DNA from: Bacillota bacterium | Lineage (GTDB): Bacteria > Bacillota > Clostridia > Tissierellales > Sedimentibacteraceae | NCBI GenBank assembly: GCA_029239575.1 | Contig: JARBUP010000013.1 | Span: 1 to 21,606, forward strand | Length of the DNA: 21,606 nt | Direction: 5' to 3' | In this document: piece by piece, positions 1-6,947 of the stretch | How positions within the stretch are numbered: the first letter of the stretch is position 1 | How the letters are laid out: each line of letters begins with the position of its first letter | Position numbers and translations under genes: made by a program | Notes under the pieces: generated by a model | Told to the model about the DNA's origin: nothing | Seen by the model: the letters and a program-made list of their open reading frames with translations, nothing else | Databases searched by the model: none

Positions 1-95
1 GAGTCAACTATCATTACATCATGTCCAAGTTTACTTAATGTTTTTGCTACGGATGTACCAAATCTTCCACATCCAATTACTATTATTTGTTTCAT
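1..95 (-). CDS. ktrA: Ktr/Trk K+ uptake regulatory subunit, N-terminal fragment cut by the window edge
   Basis: Only the first 31 codons are inside the window. They read MKQIIVIGCGRFGTSVAKTL and continue through LGHDVMIVD. This is the start of a Rossmann fold with the dinucleotide-binding motif GxGxxG (GCGRFG, residues 8-13), typical of the RCK/KTN subunits KtrA/TrkA that gate the K+ channel subunit in response to nucleotides (family knowledge). The start ATG at 95 follows an AAGGAG site that overlaps the stop region of ktrB, so the two genes are one transcription unit with only 9 nt between them. The pairing with ktrB supports the call. It is truncated by the window, not degraded. KtrA and TrkA cannot be separated on 31 residues alone. 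Confidence 0.85.
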   Translation of the reverse strand, partial: MKQIIVIGCGRFGTSVAKTLSKLGHDVMIVD

Positions 96-104
96 ATTTA
101 CTCC

Positions 105-1451
105 TTAACCAATTATAATTTTTCCTTCAGGATATGTGTAATTTCCTATATATCTATGATTTTTCATAAATGCAAATGCAATTGTTAATGGTCCAACTCT
201 ACCCATATACATTACAAATGCTAATAAAATTTTTCCAAAGTCACTAAGTTCAGGTGTAATACCTCTTGTAAGTCCAACTGTTGCAAAAGCTGAAACAGTT
301 TCAAATAATAAATCCAAATAAGAATAACCTGAATCAGCTTCAGTAATTGATAATACAAATGTAACTACCGTTACTAACATTACTCCTATCCAGGAAATAA
401 TTGCTGCTTTAATAGCTGTATCAGGCATTATTCTTTTACCAAACGCTTCAATATCCCGCTTTCCTTTTACTAAATTATAAATTGAACTTAGTAAAACAGC
501 TAATGTTGTTGTCTTAATACCACCAGCTGTAGATGCTGATGTACCACCAATGAACATTAAAGCTACCATTAAAGCAACTGTTGGCATTCTTAAATTTTCA
601 ATTAAAACCGAATTCCAACCAGCAGTTCTTGGGGAAATAGACTGGAATATGGATGCTTGTATTTTACCAGATAAACTTAAATTTGCCATTGTACCTAAAT
701 TGTCATGTTCAACTACATAAATTAACACTGCTCCACCAATTATTAGTATGGCAGAAATAATTAATGCAAATTTTGTATGAAGAGTTAACCTTTTGAAACT
801 TTTACTTTCATAAATGTCCCAAAACACATAAAAGCCCAACCCTCCAACTACAATTAATACACAAATTGCAAAATTAATTATAGGGTTATCCACATAATTT
901 ACAGCACTATTTCCTAACAAATCAAAACCTGCATTACAAAATGATGAAATGGAGTGAAAAATTGAAAAACCGATTCCTGTGAGTAATCCATAATCTCTAA
1001 TAAAAACAAACGAAAGAATTATCGCTCCTATAAGTTCAACAGCAAAAGTATATATTAATATATGTTTTGTAAGTCTTACTACACCTTGTATTTCATCTGC
1101 ACCACGTTCTTCCATCATAAGAACTCTTGTTTTTAATGAAATTCTTTTTCCAAGAAAAAATGCTATTATAGCTGTCATGGACATAACACCAAGTCCACCA
1201 ATTTGAATTAAAACAATAATTACAATTTTACCAAATAATGTCCAATGTACTGCTGTATTAACAACAACTAATCCAGTTACACATGTAGCTGATGTTGCTG
1301 TAAAAAGAGCATTAATAAAACCTACACTTTTACCATCTTGGGAAGCAAAAGGAAGGCTTAAAAGAATTGTTCCTGCAAATATTATTGCTGCAAAACTTAA
1401 CAGGAAAACCATATATGGATTCTTTTGCAAAGCTTCTAACTTTAATTTCAT
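105..1451 (-). CDS. ktrB: Ktr/TrkH-type potassium transporter membrane subunit
   Basis: A 448-residue integral membrane protein that forms the K+ (possibly Na+-coupled) translocation pore of a KtrAB system. Four pore-loop repeats are visible, each with the single-glycine filter typical of the Trk/Ktr/HKT superfamily: TCVTG at 56-60, CNAGF at 172-176, TAGW at 276-279 and TVGLT at 391-395. The Gly/Ser/Thr-rich intramembrane gate follows at about 302-315 (GGTSASTAGGIKTTT). The length of about 450 fits KtrB rather than the longer proteobacterial TrkH. The ATG at 1451 is preceded by AGAGGT. The ktrA start lies 9 nt downstream, so the channel and its cytosolic regulator are co-expressed. A good promoter and a 15-bp palindrome lie upstream (see 1503-1542). 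Confidence 0.93.
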   Translation of the reverse strand: MKLKLEALQKNPYMVFLLSFAAIIFAGTILLSLPFASQDGKSVGFINALFTATSATCVTGLVVVNTAVHWTLFGKIVIIVLIQIGGLGVMSMTAIIAFFLGKRISLKTRVLMMEERGADEIQGVVRLTKHILIYTFAVELIGAIILSFVFIRDYGLLTGIGFSIFHSISSFCNAGFDLLGNSAVNYVDNPIINFAICVLIVVGGLGFYVFWDIYESKSFKRLTLHTKFALIISAILIIGGAVLIYVVEHDNLGTMANLSLSGKIQASIFQSISPRTAGWNSVLIENLRMPTVALMVALMFIGGTSASTAGGIKTTTLAVLLSSIYNLVKGKRDIEAFGKRIMPDTAIKAAIISWIGVMLVTVVTFVLSITEADSGYSYLDLLFETVSAFATVGLTRGITPELSDFGKILLAFVMYMGRVGPLTIAFAFMKNHRYIGNYTYPEGKIIIG

Positions 1452-1514
1452 GATTTACCTCTAATTATCTATATAATTCTCAATATTACAAGAATTATTT
1501 GAAATGATTGAATC

Positions 1515-1542
1515 ATTATAGCACTTTAAATTTTTTTTACAA
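1515..1542 (-). promoter_or_regulatory. Probable SigA promoter of ktrBA
   Basis: Reading the minus strand, TTGTAA (1542-1537) and TATAAT (1520-1515) are 16 bp apart, and the -10 carries an extended TGn (TGCTATAAT). Transcription would begin near 1508, giving a leader of about 57 nt before ktrB. That is too short for a c-di-AMP (ydaO/yuaA) riboswitch. The palindrome AATGATT-G-AATCATT (1503-1517) covers the predicted start point and touches the -10. Confidence 0.6.
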
Positions 1543-1660
1543 CCCCTTATATGTAAAATTTCATGTAAAGAGAAAAATATATTTAACATTTACCCTAAAA
1601 ATTATAAATCAATCTAAAAATAATTTATTTATTTAAGAATTATACTTTAAATAAATGCAT

Positions 1661-1684
1661 AAAAAAAGACTGCAGAACAGTCTT
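1661..1684 (-). terminator. Intrinsic terminator of infC-rpmI-rplT
   Basis: On the minus strand, about 20 nt after the rplT stop, AAGACTG-TTCTG-CAGTCTT forms a perfect 7-bp stem with a 5-nt loop and then runs directly into a run of T residues. Confidence 0.85.
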
Positions 1685-1704
1685 AGTCTTATTTATAAAT
1701 TTAA

Positions 1705-2055
1705 TTAATTAGCTTTTACTTGCTCAATTAATTTTGCAAAACCAGCAGCATCATAAACTGCCATTTCAGAAAGCATTTTTCTGTTTATTTCTATATTGTT
1801 TTGTTTTAAAGCATTTATGAATTTGCTGTAAGACATTCCGTTAACTCTTGCAGCAGCATTTATTCTTGCTATCCATAATTGTCTGAATTCTCTTTTTCTT
1901 AATTTTCTACCAACATAAGCGTAAGAAAGTGATTTCATTACAGCTTGGTTAGCCATTTTAAATAATTTACTCTTTGCTCCATAATATCCTTTAGCAAGTT
2001 TCAATACTTTTCTATGGTTTTTCTTTGCGTTTACAGCTCTTTTAACTCTTGCCAT
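1705..2055 (-). CDS. rplT: 50S ribosomal protein L20
   Basis: A 116-residue, very basic protein beginning MARVKRAVNAKKNHRKVLK, the standard L20 N-terminus; the length is normal for the family. L20 binds 23S rRNA early in large-subunit assembly. In Firmicutes it also represses its own operon by binding the infC leader mRNA (family knowledge). It is the last gene of infC-rpmI-rplT, 30 nt behind rpmI, with a strong AAGGAGG site before the ATG and a clear terminator downstream. Confidence 0.97.
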   Translation of the reverse strand: MARVKRAVNAKKNHRKVLKLAKGYYGAKSKLFKMANQAVMKSLSYAYVGRKLRKREFRQLWIARINAAARVNGMSYSKFINALKQNNIEINRKMLSEMAVYDAAGFAKLIEQVKAN

Positions 2056-2085
2056 TCTTGAGTTCCTCCTTATGTTCTACTTCAA

Positions 2086-2280
2086 TTAATATGGTAATAA
2101 TTTACTGATTCTACCCATGTCAGCATCTGACACAAGTGTACCTTTTCTTAAATTTCTGATTGATTTTGAAGCTTTTTTACCAGTAAAGTGGTTTTTACCA
2201 GCTTGAGATCTTTTTATAGCTCCACTTCCAGTTTTACTAAATCTTTTTGCCGCTGATCTGTTAGTTTTAATTTTTGGCAT
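2086..2280 (-). CDS. rpmI: 50S ribosomal protein L35
   Basis: A 64-residue basic protein starting MPKIKTNRSAAKRFSKTGSG, the conserved L35 N-terminus, at normal family length. It is a structural protein of the large ribosomal subunit. It sits between infC (12 nt away) and rplT (30 nt away), which is the conserved bacterial order, and has its own AAGGAGG site. Expression should follow the L20-controlled leader upstream of infC. Confidence 0.97.
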   Translation of the reverse strand: MPKIKTNRSAAKRFSKTGSGAIKRSQAGKNHFTGKKASKSIRNLRKGTLVSDADMGRISKLLPY

Positions 2281-2292
2281 AACAGTTCCTCC

Positions 2293-2805
2293 TTATTGTG
2301 ATTTCTTAGGTACTAAAAACATTGTCATGTTTTTTCCTTCAATTAATGGGTGTTTATCTATAATTGAATATTCAGCTGTTAATTCAGCAAATTTCATAAG
2401 CACTACTCGGCCTACATCCATATGTCCTAATTCTCTTCCTCTAAATCTAACAACAACTTTTACTCTGTCGCCGTCTTGTAAGAATTTAGACGCATTCTTT
2501 GCTTTAACGCTAAGATCATGCTCTTCAATATTAGGTGTCATTCTAATTTCTTTTATATTAATGACTTTTTGTTTTTTCTTAGATTCTTTTTCTTTTTTTG
2601 CTTGGGCATACTTATACTTTCCATAGTTCATAATTCTACATACTGGCGGTTTCGCCGCAGGAGAAACATTTACTAAGTCCATTTTTTTAGCTTCTGCAAG
2701 TGCTAATGCTTCTTTTGTACTAATGACGCCTAACTGGTTACCCTCAGAGTCAATGACTCTTACTTCTTTTTCACGAATCTGTTCGTTGATTTGAAGTTCT
2801 TTAAT
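2293..2805 (-). CDS. infC: Translation initiation factor IF-3, with ATT start codon
   Basis: IF-3 binds the 30S subunit, discriminates against non-canonical start codons and keeps the subunits apart. The first ATG in frame (2682) would lose the whole N-terminal domain. The frame stays open upstream and encodes KELQINEQIREKEVRVIDSE followed by GNQLGVISTKEALALAEAKK, the canonical IF-3 N-domain. An in-frame TAA at 2811-2809 closes the frame, so the only possible starts are ATT at 2808 or ATT at 2805. AGGAGG (2819-2814) lies 5 nt from the first and 8 nt from the second, which favours 2805 and gives 170 residues, a normal length. A rare AUU/AUA/AUC start is the known basis of IF-3 self-regulation in other bacteria, so this is a real start and not an error. 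The C-domain follows (MTPNIEEHDLSVKAKNASKF). Confidence 0.93.
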   Translation of the reverse strand: MKELQINEQIREKEVRVIDSEGNQLGVISTKEALALAEAKKMDLVNVSPAAKPPVCRIMNYGKYKYAQAKKEKESKKKQKVINIKEIRMTPNIEEHDLSVKAKNASKFLQDGDRVKVVVRFRGRELGHMDVGRVVLMKFAELTAEYSIIDKHPLIEGKNMTMFLVPKKSQ

Positions 2806-2808
2806 AAT

Positions 2809-2964
2809 TTACACCTCCTAAATAGGAAAACAAATAAAAAAAAATAGCCTCTTCACCGCTATCTTTTAGAAACACAAATAAATGTATTTATAACTTAACC
2901 CTAATAACAGTTATACACAATGTACACGCCATAAGGTGAGAAGCGGTTACTTCTTCTTGATCAC
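2809..2964 (-). ncRNA. L20-type leader RNA (attenuator) of the infC operon
   Basis: The leader of about 155 nt between promoter and infC contains a terminator-like hairpin at its 3' end: ATAGC (2862-2858), loop GGTGAAGAG, GCTAT (2848-2844), then eight T residues, all about 20 nt before the ribosome binding site. The loop GGTGA can also pair with TCACC of the upstream CCGCTTCTCACC segment (2946-2935), giving an alternative long-range helix. Mutually exclusive pairing plus position matches the Firmicute L20 leader, where L20 binding causes premature termination (family knowledge). I did not fold it or match it to a covariance model. Confidence 0.75.
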
Positions 2965-2970
2965 TTTAAT

Positions 2971-2999
2971 ATTATACACAACATAAAAAAGTTTGTCAA
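2971..2999 (-). promoter_or_regulatory. Perfect-consensus SigA promoter of infC-rpmI-rplT
   Basis: On the minus strand TTGACA (2999-2994), a 17-bp spacer and TATAAT (2976-2971): both hexamers match the SigA consensus at all positions with ideal spacing. Transcription should begin near 2964. Confidence 0.9.
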
Positions 3000-3097
3000 C
3001 ATTTATTTTTATAAAATTTAATGTAATAACTTTTTATGATATGGTAAAGATATTTTTATTAAACAAATAATATTTACATAAAAGGAGTTGACCATTC

Positions 3098-4666
3098 ATG
3101 AAGAAAAAATTTGAAAACTTTAATATGATCTTTATATTATATAATATTATTGTTCTAATGATATCACTAAAGTATTCATTGTCAATAATTTTTTACTTAC
3201 CTATATATATTTATTTAATTTATATTTTAAAAAATTTAATTACAAAAAAGAAAAATAATAGTTCTTCTGATTTAGATTTAGAAGAATCACACGAAGCAGT
3301 TGTATCTTCTGTAGGTTACGATAAAAGGAAGTCAGAAGAATGCAAAATAAACATTGGTTTCAATGATGTAGCAGGTTTAGAAGAAATTAAAGATGACTTG
3401 ATGGACATAATCGATTTTCTAAACAATGAGGAATGTTATAAACAAATGGACGCCAAAGTACCTCGAGGTGTTTTGTTATATGGACCTCCTGGAACTGGTA
3501 AAACATTAATTGCAAAAGCAATTGCAGGTGAAGCTAAAGCAACATTCATTTATTCAAGCGGATCCGAATTTGTAGAAAAATATGTTGGTGTAGGCGCTAA
3601 AAGAGTTAGGATGATATTTGAAAGAGCAAGAAAAGAAGCTCCAAGTATAATATTTATTGATGAAATTGACGCATTGGGCTCTAAAAGAAATTTAGAAAGC
3701 AATAATGAAAAAGATCAAACATTAAATCAGCTTTTAATTGAATTAGACGGATTTAATAACACATCAAATGTAATAGTTATTGCAGCAACCAACAGACTTG
3801 ATTTATTAGATGAAGCTCTTTTACGTCCCGGAAGATTTGACAGAAAAATTTATGTAGGAAATCCCAATTATCATTCAAGATTAAAAATATTAGAAGTTCA
3901 TACAAAAAATAAACCTTTAGATAAAAAAGTAGAATTGAATCAAATTGCAACTAAAACACATGGTTTTTCTGGTGCACAGCTTGCAAATATAGCAAATGAA
4001 GCTGCATTAAAAGCCATTAAAGATAAGAGTAAAAAAATAAATGCAGATAATTTTGAATTTGCAATTGAAAAAATCGCAGCAGGTCTTGAAATTAAACACT
4101 CAACTGTTTCTGATAAAGAAAAAAGAACTATTGCATATCATGAAGCAGGTCATGCAGTTGCTGCTAAAATTTTAGATATAGATAAAGTTCAGAAAATTTC
4201 TATAATACCAAGGGATAAAGCTCTGGGCTATGTTTTAAAATTTCCTACTGAAGATAAATTTTTATATACTAAACAGGAACTTTTAAATAAAGTTGTAGTT
4301 TTATTGGCAGGCAGGGCTTCTGAAGAACTAAATATTGGAGAAATAACTACAGGAGCTTCTAATGACATAAAAGAAGCAACTAATATAGTTTATGAAACCA
4401 TATGTAGCTATGGTATGGGGAAAAACACACAAAACACCTGTATTGACGAAAGGTTATTTAAATATTATTTATCCGGCATTAAAGAAGAAGCTGCTGAAAT
4501 GACAAAAGAATCATACGAAAGTGCTTTAAATATAATTAAAGAAAATGAAAAATTAGTTAAAGCAATCGCAGAATATTTGTTAATAAATGAAACCATAAAC
4601 GCAGAGCAATTAGATAAATTAATTGAAGAAAACAATGGTACTAAAAAAAGAGCCTGGACACTGTAA
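3098..4666 (+). CDS. FtsH-family AAA+ zinc protease lacking the extracytoplasmic domain (second FtsH)
   Basis: A 522-residue membrane-bound ATP-dependent protease. The N-terminus has two hydrophobic helices (about 8-24 and 26-45) joined by almost nothing, so the extracytoplasmic domain of about 80 residues found in normal FtsH is absent. It continues as a complete AAA+ module: Walker A GPPGTGKT (129-136), Walker B IIFIDE (184-189), and second region of homology with RPGRFDR. The protease part has HEAGH (348-352) and the third zinc ligand Asp (about 423, in ASNDIKEAT), so it should be active. The pore loop reads EKYVGVG, with Tyr in place of the Phe of the canonical copy at 13559-15385. It has an AAAGGAG site 11 nt before the ATG. 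It stands alone, divergent from infC and convergent with the M23 gene. Substrates are unknown. Confidence 0.9.
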   Translation: MKKKFENFNMIFILYNIIVLMISLKYSLSIIFYLPIYIYLIYILKNLITKKKNNSSSDLDLEESHEAVVSSVGYDKRKSEECKINIGFNDVAGLEEIKDDLMDIIDFLNNEECYKQMDAKVPRGVLLYGPPGTGKTLIAKAIAGEAKATFIYSSGSEFVEKYVGVGAKRVRMIFERARKEAPSIIFIDEIDALGSKRNLESNNEKDQTLNQLLIELDGFNNTSNVIVIAATNRLDLLDEALLRPGRFDRKIYVGNPNYHSRLKILEVHTKNKPLDKKVELNQIATKTHGFSGAQLANIANEAALKAIKDKSKKINADNFEFAIEKIAAGLEIKHSTVSDKEKRTIAYHEAGHAVAAKILDIDKVQKISIIPRDKALGYVLKFPTEDKFLYTKQELLNKVVVLLAGRASEELNIGEITTGASNDIKEATNIVYETICSYGMGKNTQNTCIDERLFKYYLSGIKEEAAEMTKESYESALNIIKENEKLVKAIAEYLLINETINAEQLDKLIEENNGTKKRAWTL

Positions 4667-4685
4667 GCGAGGTGTTTTGGGGATG

Positions 4686-4748
4686 GTTTTGGGGACGGCA
4701 CCCTTTTGTGCAATGGTTTTATGCACAAAAGCGGTCCGTCCCCAAAAC
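4686..4748. repeat. REP-like long hairpin element with GGGGACGG/CCGTCCCC ends (copy A)
   Basis: A compound inverted repeat 20 nt after the ftsH-like stop. Outer arms GTTTTGGGGACGG (4686-4698) and CCGTCCCCAAAAC (4736-4748) are perfect over 13 bp. Inner arms CTTTTGTGCA (4703-4712) and TGCACAAAAG (4722-4731) are perfect over 10 bp, with a 9-nt loop. ACC/GGT pairs between them with one bulged C on each side. There is no T-run after it, so it is not an ordinary terminator; a true one follows at 4848. The GC-rich ends stand out from the AT-rich surroundings and recur at 9401-9555 and 17587-17680. Confidence 0.8.
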
Positions 4749-4847
4749 TTTGTGCCAAATTTTAATTAATATTGAAAAAATAATAATGTAAAATAAAAAT
4801 TAAAATATTATATATGAAAACAAGGCACAAAATAAAATGTTCAAAAA

Positions 4848-4886
4848 AAATACAACTTATCAATTAGTAATAAATAAGTTGTATTT
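4848..4886. terminator. Bidirectional terminator between the FtsH-like and M23 genes
   Basis: AAATACAACTTAT (4848-4860) and ATAAGTTGTATTT (4874-4886) form a perfect 13-bp stem with a 13-nt loop. It is flanked by A residues on the left and T residues on the right, so it can stop transcription from both convergent genes. Confidence 0.85.
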
Positions 4887-4900
4887 TTGCGATTTTAATA

Positions 4901-6031
4901 TTATCTTAAGTATGGGAGTGGATTTACTCTTACTCCGTTTACTCTGACTTCAAAATGTAAATGTGGGCCTGTTGAATAACCTGTTGAACCAACTAATGCA
5001 ATAGTTTGTCCTCTTGAAACAGATTGTCCTTTACTTGCTAATAATTTAGAATTATGTGCATACAAAGTAGATATTCCACCACCGTGATCAACTATCATAT
5101 AATTACCATATGAATAATGCCATCCTGAAAATATTACTACACCATCATTAGCTGCAACAACAGCTGCACCACTTCTTGCACCTATATCAATAGCACCATG
5201 GTTTGTACCAGCACCAGCTACAGGTTCTTCCCTTGGTCCAAAGAACGATGTTATTCTTTGACTGCTTGGAGCAGGCCAAAGCATTACACCACCAGCATAA
5301 TCAACATCAGTACGTTGAAGTTTTAATATGTCTTGTTCTATTTGAGCTGATTGTGCTTTTATAGCTGCTTCATATTTCTGAACTGTTTCTAAATCCTGTT
5401 CAATTGATGACATATAAGATTCTTTTGAATTTGAAGCTGTTTGAACTTCTTGTTGTTTTAACTGCAAACTATCAATTATAGCAACAAGTTCATTATTTTG
5501 TTTTTCTAAGCTAACTTGGATAACTTCTATTTGCTTCTTTTGTTCTTCAATTTTTTTCAATAGTTCAATATCACTTTCAACAATCATTTGAACCATATCA
5601 GCACGAGTTAAAGCATCCATTAAGTTATCAGAATTTAAAATAACTTCTATGTAACCTGATGTACCTTGTTTATACATGGACCTCAGGCGATTTTCTAAAA
5701 CTTCATTGCTTTTTTCTATTTCTTCATTTAAGTTTTTAATTTGCTGCTCTTGCTCTTTAATTTGCATTGTTAATTCTTGTTTCTTAAGTTCTTGGCTTTC
5801 AACTTCTAAATTTAATGCATTTAGTTCATTATCCAGCAAATTTATTTCAGCTTGTACATTATTTTTTTCTGATTTTAATGCAGCAGATTGTTTTCTATAC
5901 TCTTTAATCTGGTTTTCTAAAGCCTGTTGCTTTTGTTGTAAATCAGCAATACTTCCTCCAGCATATGTAGGAAAGAAACTTCCCACAGTTATAATCAAAC
6001 TCAACATTAAAATAAAAGTTCTTTTAATCAT
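4901..6031 (-). CDS. Secreted M23 (LytM) peptidoglycan endopeptidase with coiled coil, FtsEX partner
   Basis: A 376-residue exported protein. It has a signal peptide (1-24, ending PTYA-G), a long Gln/Glu/Lys-rich coiled coil (about 28-245), then an M23 domain (about 260-376). The zinc ligands are intact: H278 and D282 (NHGAID) and H359 of HLHFE (357-361), with H326 (YAH) as the further catalytic His. It should therefore cut peptide cross-links itself, unlike the degenerate EnvC proteins that only activate amidases. The coiled-coil plus hydrolase layout resembles PcsB/CwlO/EnvC, which are switched on by FtsEX at the membrane (family knowledge). It starts 10 nt behind ftsX with an AGGAG site, so it is the third gene of ftsE-ftsX-M23. 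Whether it serves division or elongation cannot be decided here. Confidence 0.92.
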   Translation of the reverse strand: MIKRTFILMLSLIITVGSFFPTYAGGSIADLQQKQQALENQIKEYRKQSAALKSEKNNVQAEINLLDNELNALNLEVESQELKKQELTMQIKEQEQQIKNLNEEIEKSNEVLENRLRSMYKQGTSGYIEVILNSDNLMDALTRADMVQMIVESDIELLKKIEEQKKQIEVIQVSLEKQNNELVAIIDSLQLKQQEVQTASNSKESYMSSIEQDLETVQKYEAAIKAQSAQIEQDILKLQRTDVDYAGGVMLWPAPSSQRITSFFGPREEPVAGAGTNHGAIDIGARSGAAVVAANDGVVIFSGWHYSYGNYMIVDHGGGISTLYAHNSKLLASKGQSVSRGQTIALVGSTGYSTGPHLHFEVRVNGVRVNPLPYLR

Positions 6032-6041
6032 GTAACTACTC

Positions 6042-6947
6042 CTATATACTTAAGAATTTTTTCAATGAGAATAAACTTCCTAAAATCCCTATACCAATAC
6101 CAATAGTAAAAAATATTATTGTTAAATCAGAAAGTATCATATCTACACCAACCATATATCCTGACATTCCAGATAAAAGTGCAACGTATCTTGCTGTTAA
6201 ATAATCAAACACATTATTGTAAGCCAACATCAAAATAATTATTGCTGCTACAGAACCAATAGTTCCAAGCAATATTCCCTCTATCATAAATGGACCTCTA
6301 ACATATCCATTTGTTGCACCTATATATTGCATAAGCTCAATTTCTTTTTTTCTGTTCATAACTGTTATTTTAATTGTATTAGATATAATGAATATACTTA
6401 TTAAAAGCAATACAGCTATTATACCAGTACCCATTTTTTTTATAAAATCAGCTATTGCTATTAAGCTATTAACTGCATCTTCATAAAATTTAACTTCTTC
6501 AACACCTTCATAATTTTCTAATTCATCTATTACATTTTCAGAATTTGCAACATCTTTAAGTTGAACTACATATGTGTTTGGAAGTGGATTTTGCTGCAAA
6601 CCATCTAAAAGATAAGCATCTTCTCCCCAATCCTCTTTCATTTTATCAAGTGCATAATCTTTTGATTGATAAGCTACGGATAAAACACCATCTATTTGTT
6701 TAAAATCTTCACCTAATTCATTTATTTGTTCTTCACTTATATCTTCATTTAAATAAACAGCAACTTCATCAAAAGATTCTTTTGTTACTAAAGCTACATT
6801 ATTAATATTTAATACTATTAAAAGTACAAAACCAAGTATTAATAAAACTGCTGTAACAGAACCTATGGAAGCAAGTCCCATCATTCTGTTTCTCCACATA
6901 CTTTTAAAAGCTTGGAGAAAAATATATTTTGTTTTTTTAAGGTTCAT
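6042..6947 (-). CDS. ftsX: Cell division ABC transporter permease FtsX
   Basis: A 301-residue membrane protein with the FtsX layout: a cytoplasmic N-terminus, a first transmembrane helix (about 27-48), an extracellular domain of about 120 residues (50-170) that contacts the hydrolase, then three membrane segments in the C-terminal half (about 170-195, 215-245, 270-295). The conserved permease stretch MNRKKEIELMQYIGATNGYV lies between segments 2 and 3. FtsX does not carry a solute; it passes ATP-driven motion of FtsE to a peptidoglycan hydrolase outside the membrane (family knowledge), which fits the M23 gene 10 nt downstream. Its ATG lies inside the 3' end of ftsE (11-nt overlap) behind AGGAGG, so the two are translationally linked. 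Confidence 0.94.
   Translation of the reverse strand: MNLKKTKYIFLQAFKSMWRNRMMGLASIGSVTAVLLILGFVLLIVLNINNVALVTKESFDEVAVYLNEDISEEQINELGEDFKQIDGVLSVAYQSKDYALDKMKEDWGEDAYLLDGLQQNPLPNTYVVQLKDVANSENVIDELENYEGVEEVKFYEDAVNSLIAIADFIKKMGTGIIAVLLLISIFIISNTIKITVMNRKKEIELMQYIGATNGYVRGPFMIEGILLGTIGSVAAIIILMLAYNNVFDYLTARYVALLSGMSGYMVGVDMILSDLTIIFFTIGIGIGILGSLFSLKKFLSI

Noticed and set aside
1625..1656. AT-only inverted repeat ATTTATTTAA / TTAAATAAAT downstream of rplT
   Set aside because: Pure A/T composition makes such pairs frequent here; the true terminator at 1661-1684 explains the region.
1452..1660. Possible c-di-AMP riboswitch before ktrB
   Set aside because: The predicted leader is only about 57 nt, and no ydaO-type conserved segments are seen.
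2327..2626. Plus-strand open frame of 99 codons opposite infC
   Set aside because: It is the antisense shadow of a strongly conserved IF-3 coding region, with no ribosome binding site and low-complexity hydrophobic content.
4465..4758. Minus-strand open frame crossing the end of the FtsH-like gene and the repeat
   Set aside because: It is antisense to a clear gene and starts within the GGGGACGG hairpin. It has no ribosome binding site and no recognisable protein features.
4749..4831. TTTGTGCC (4749) and GGCACAAA (4824) inverted pair as an insertion boundary
   Set aside because: The pair is only 8 bp and 67 nt apart, with no matching flanking duplication. It could be chance or a leftover of copy A.
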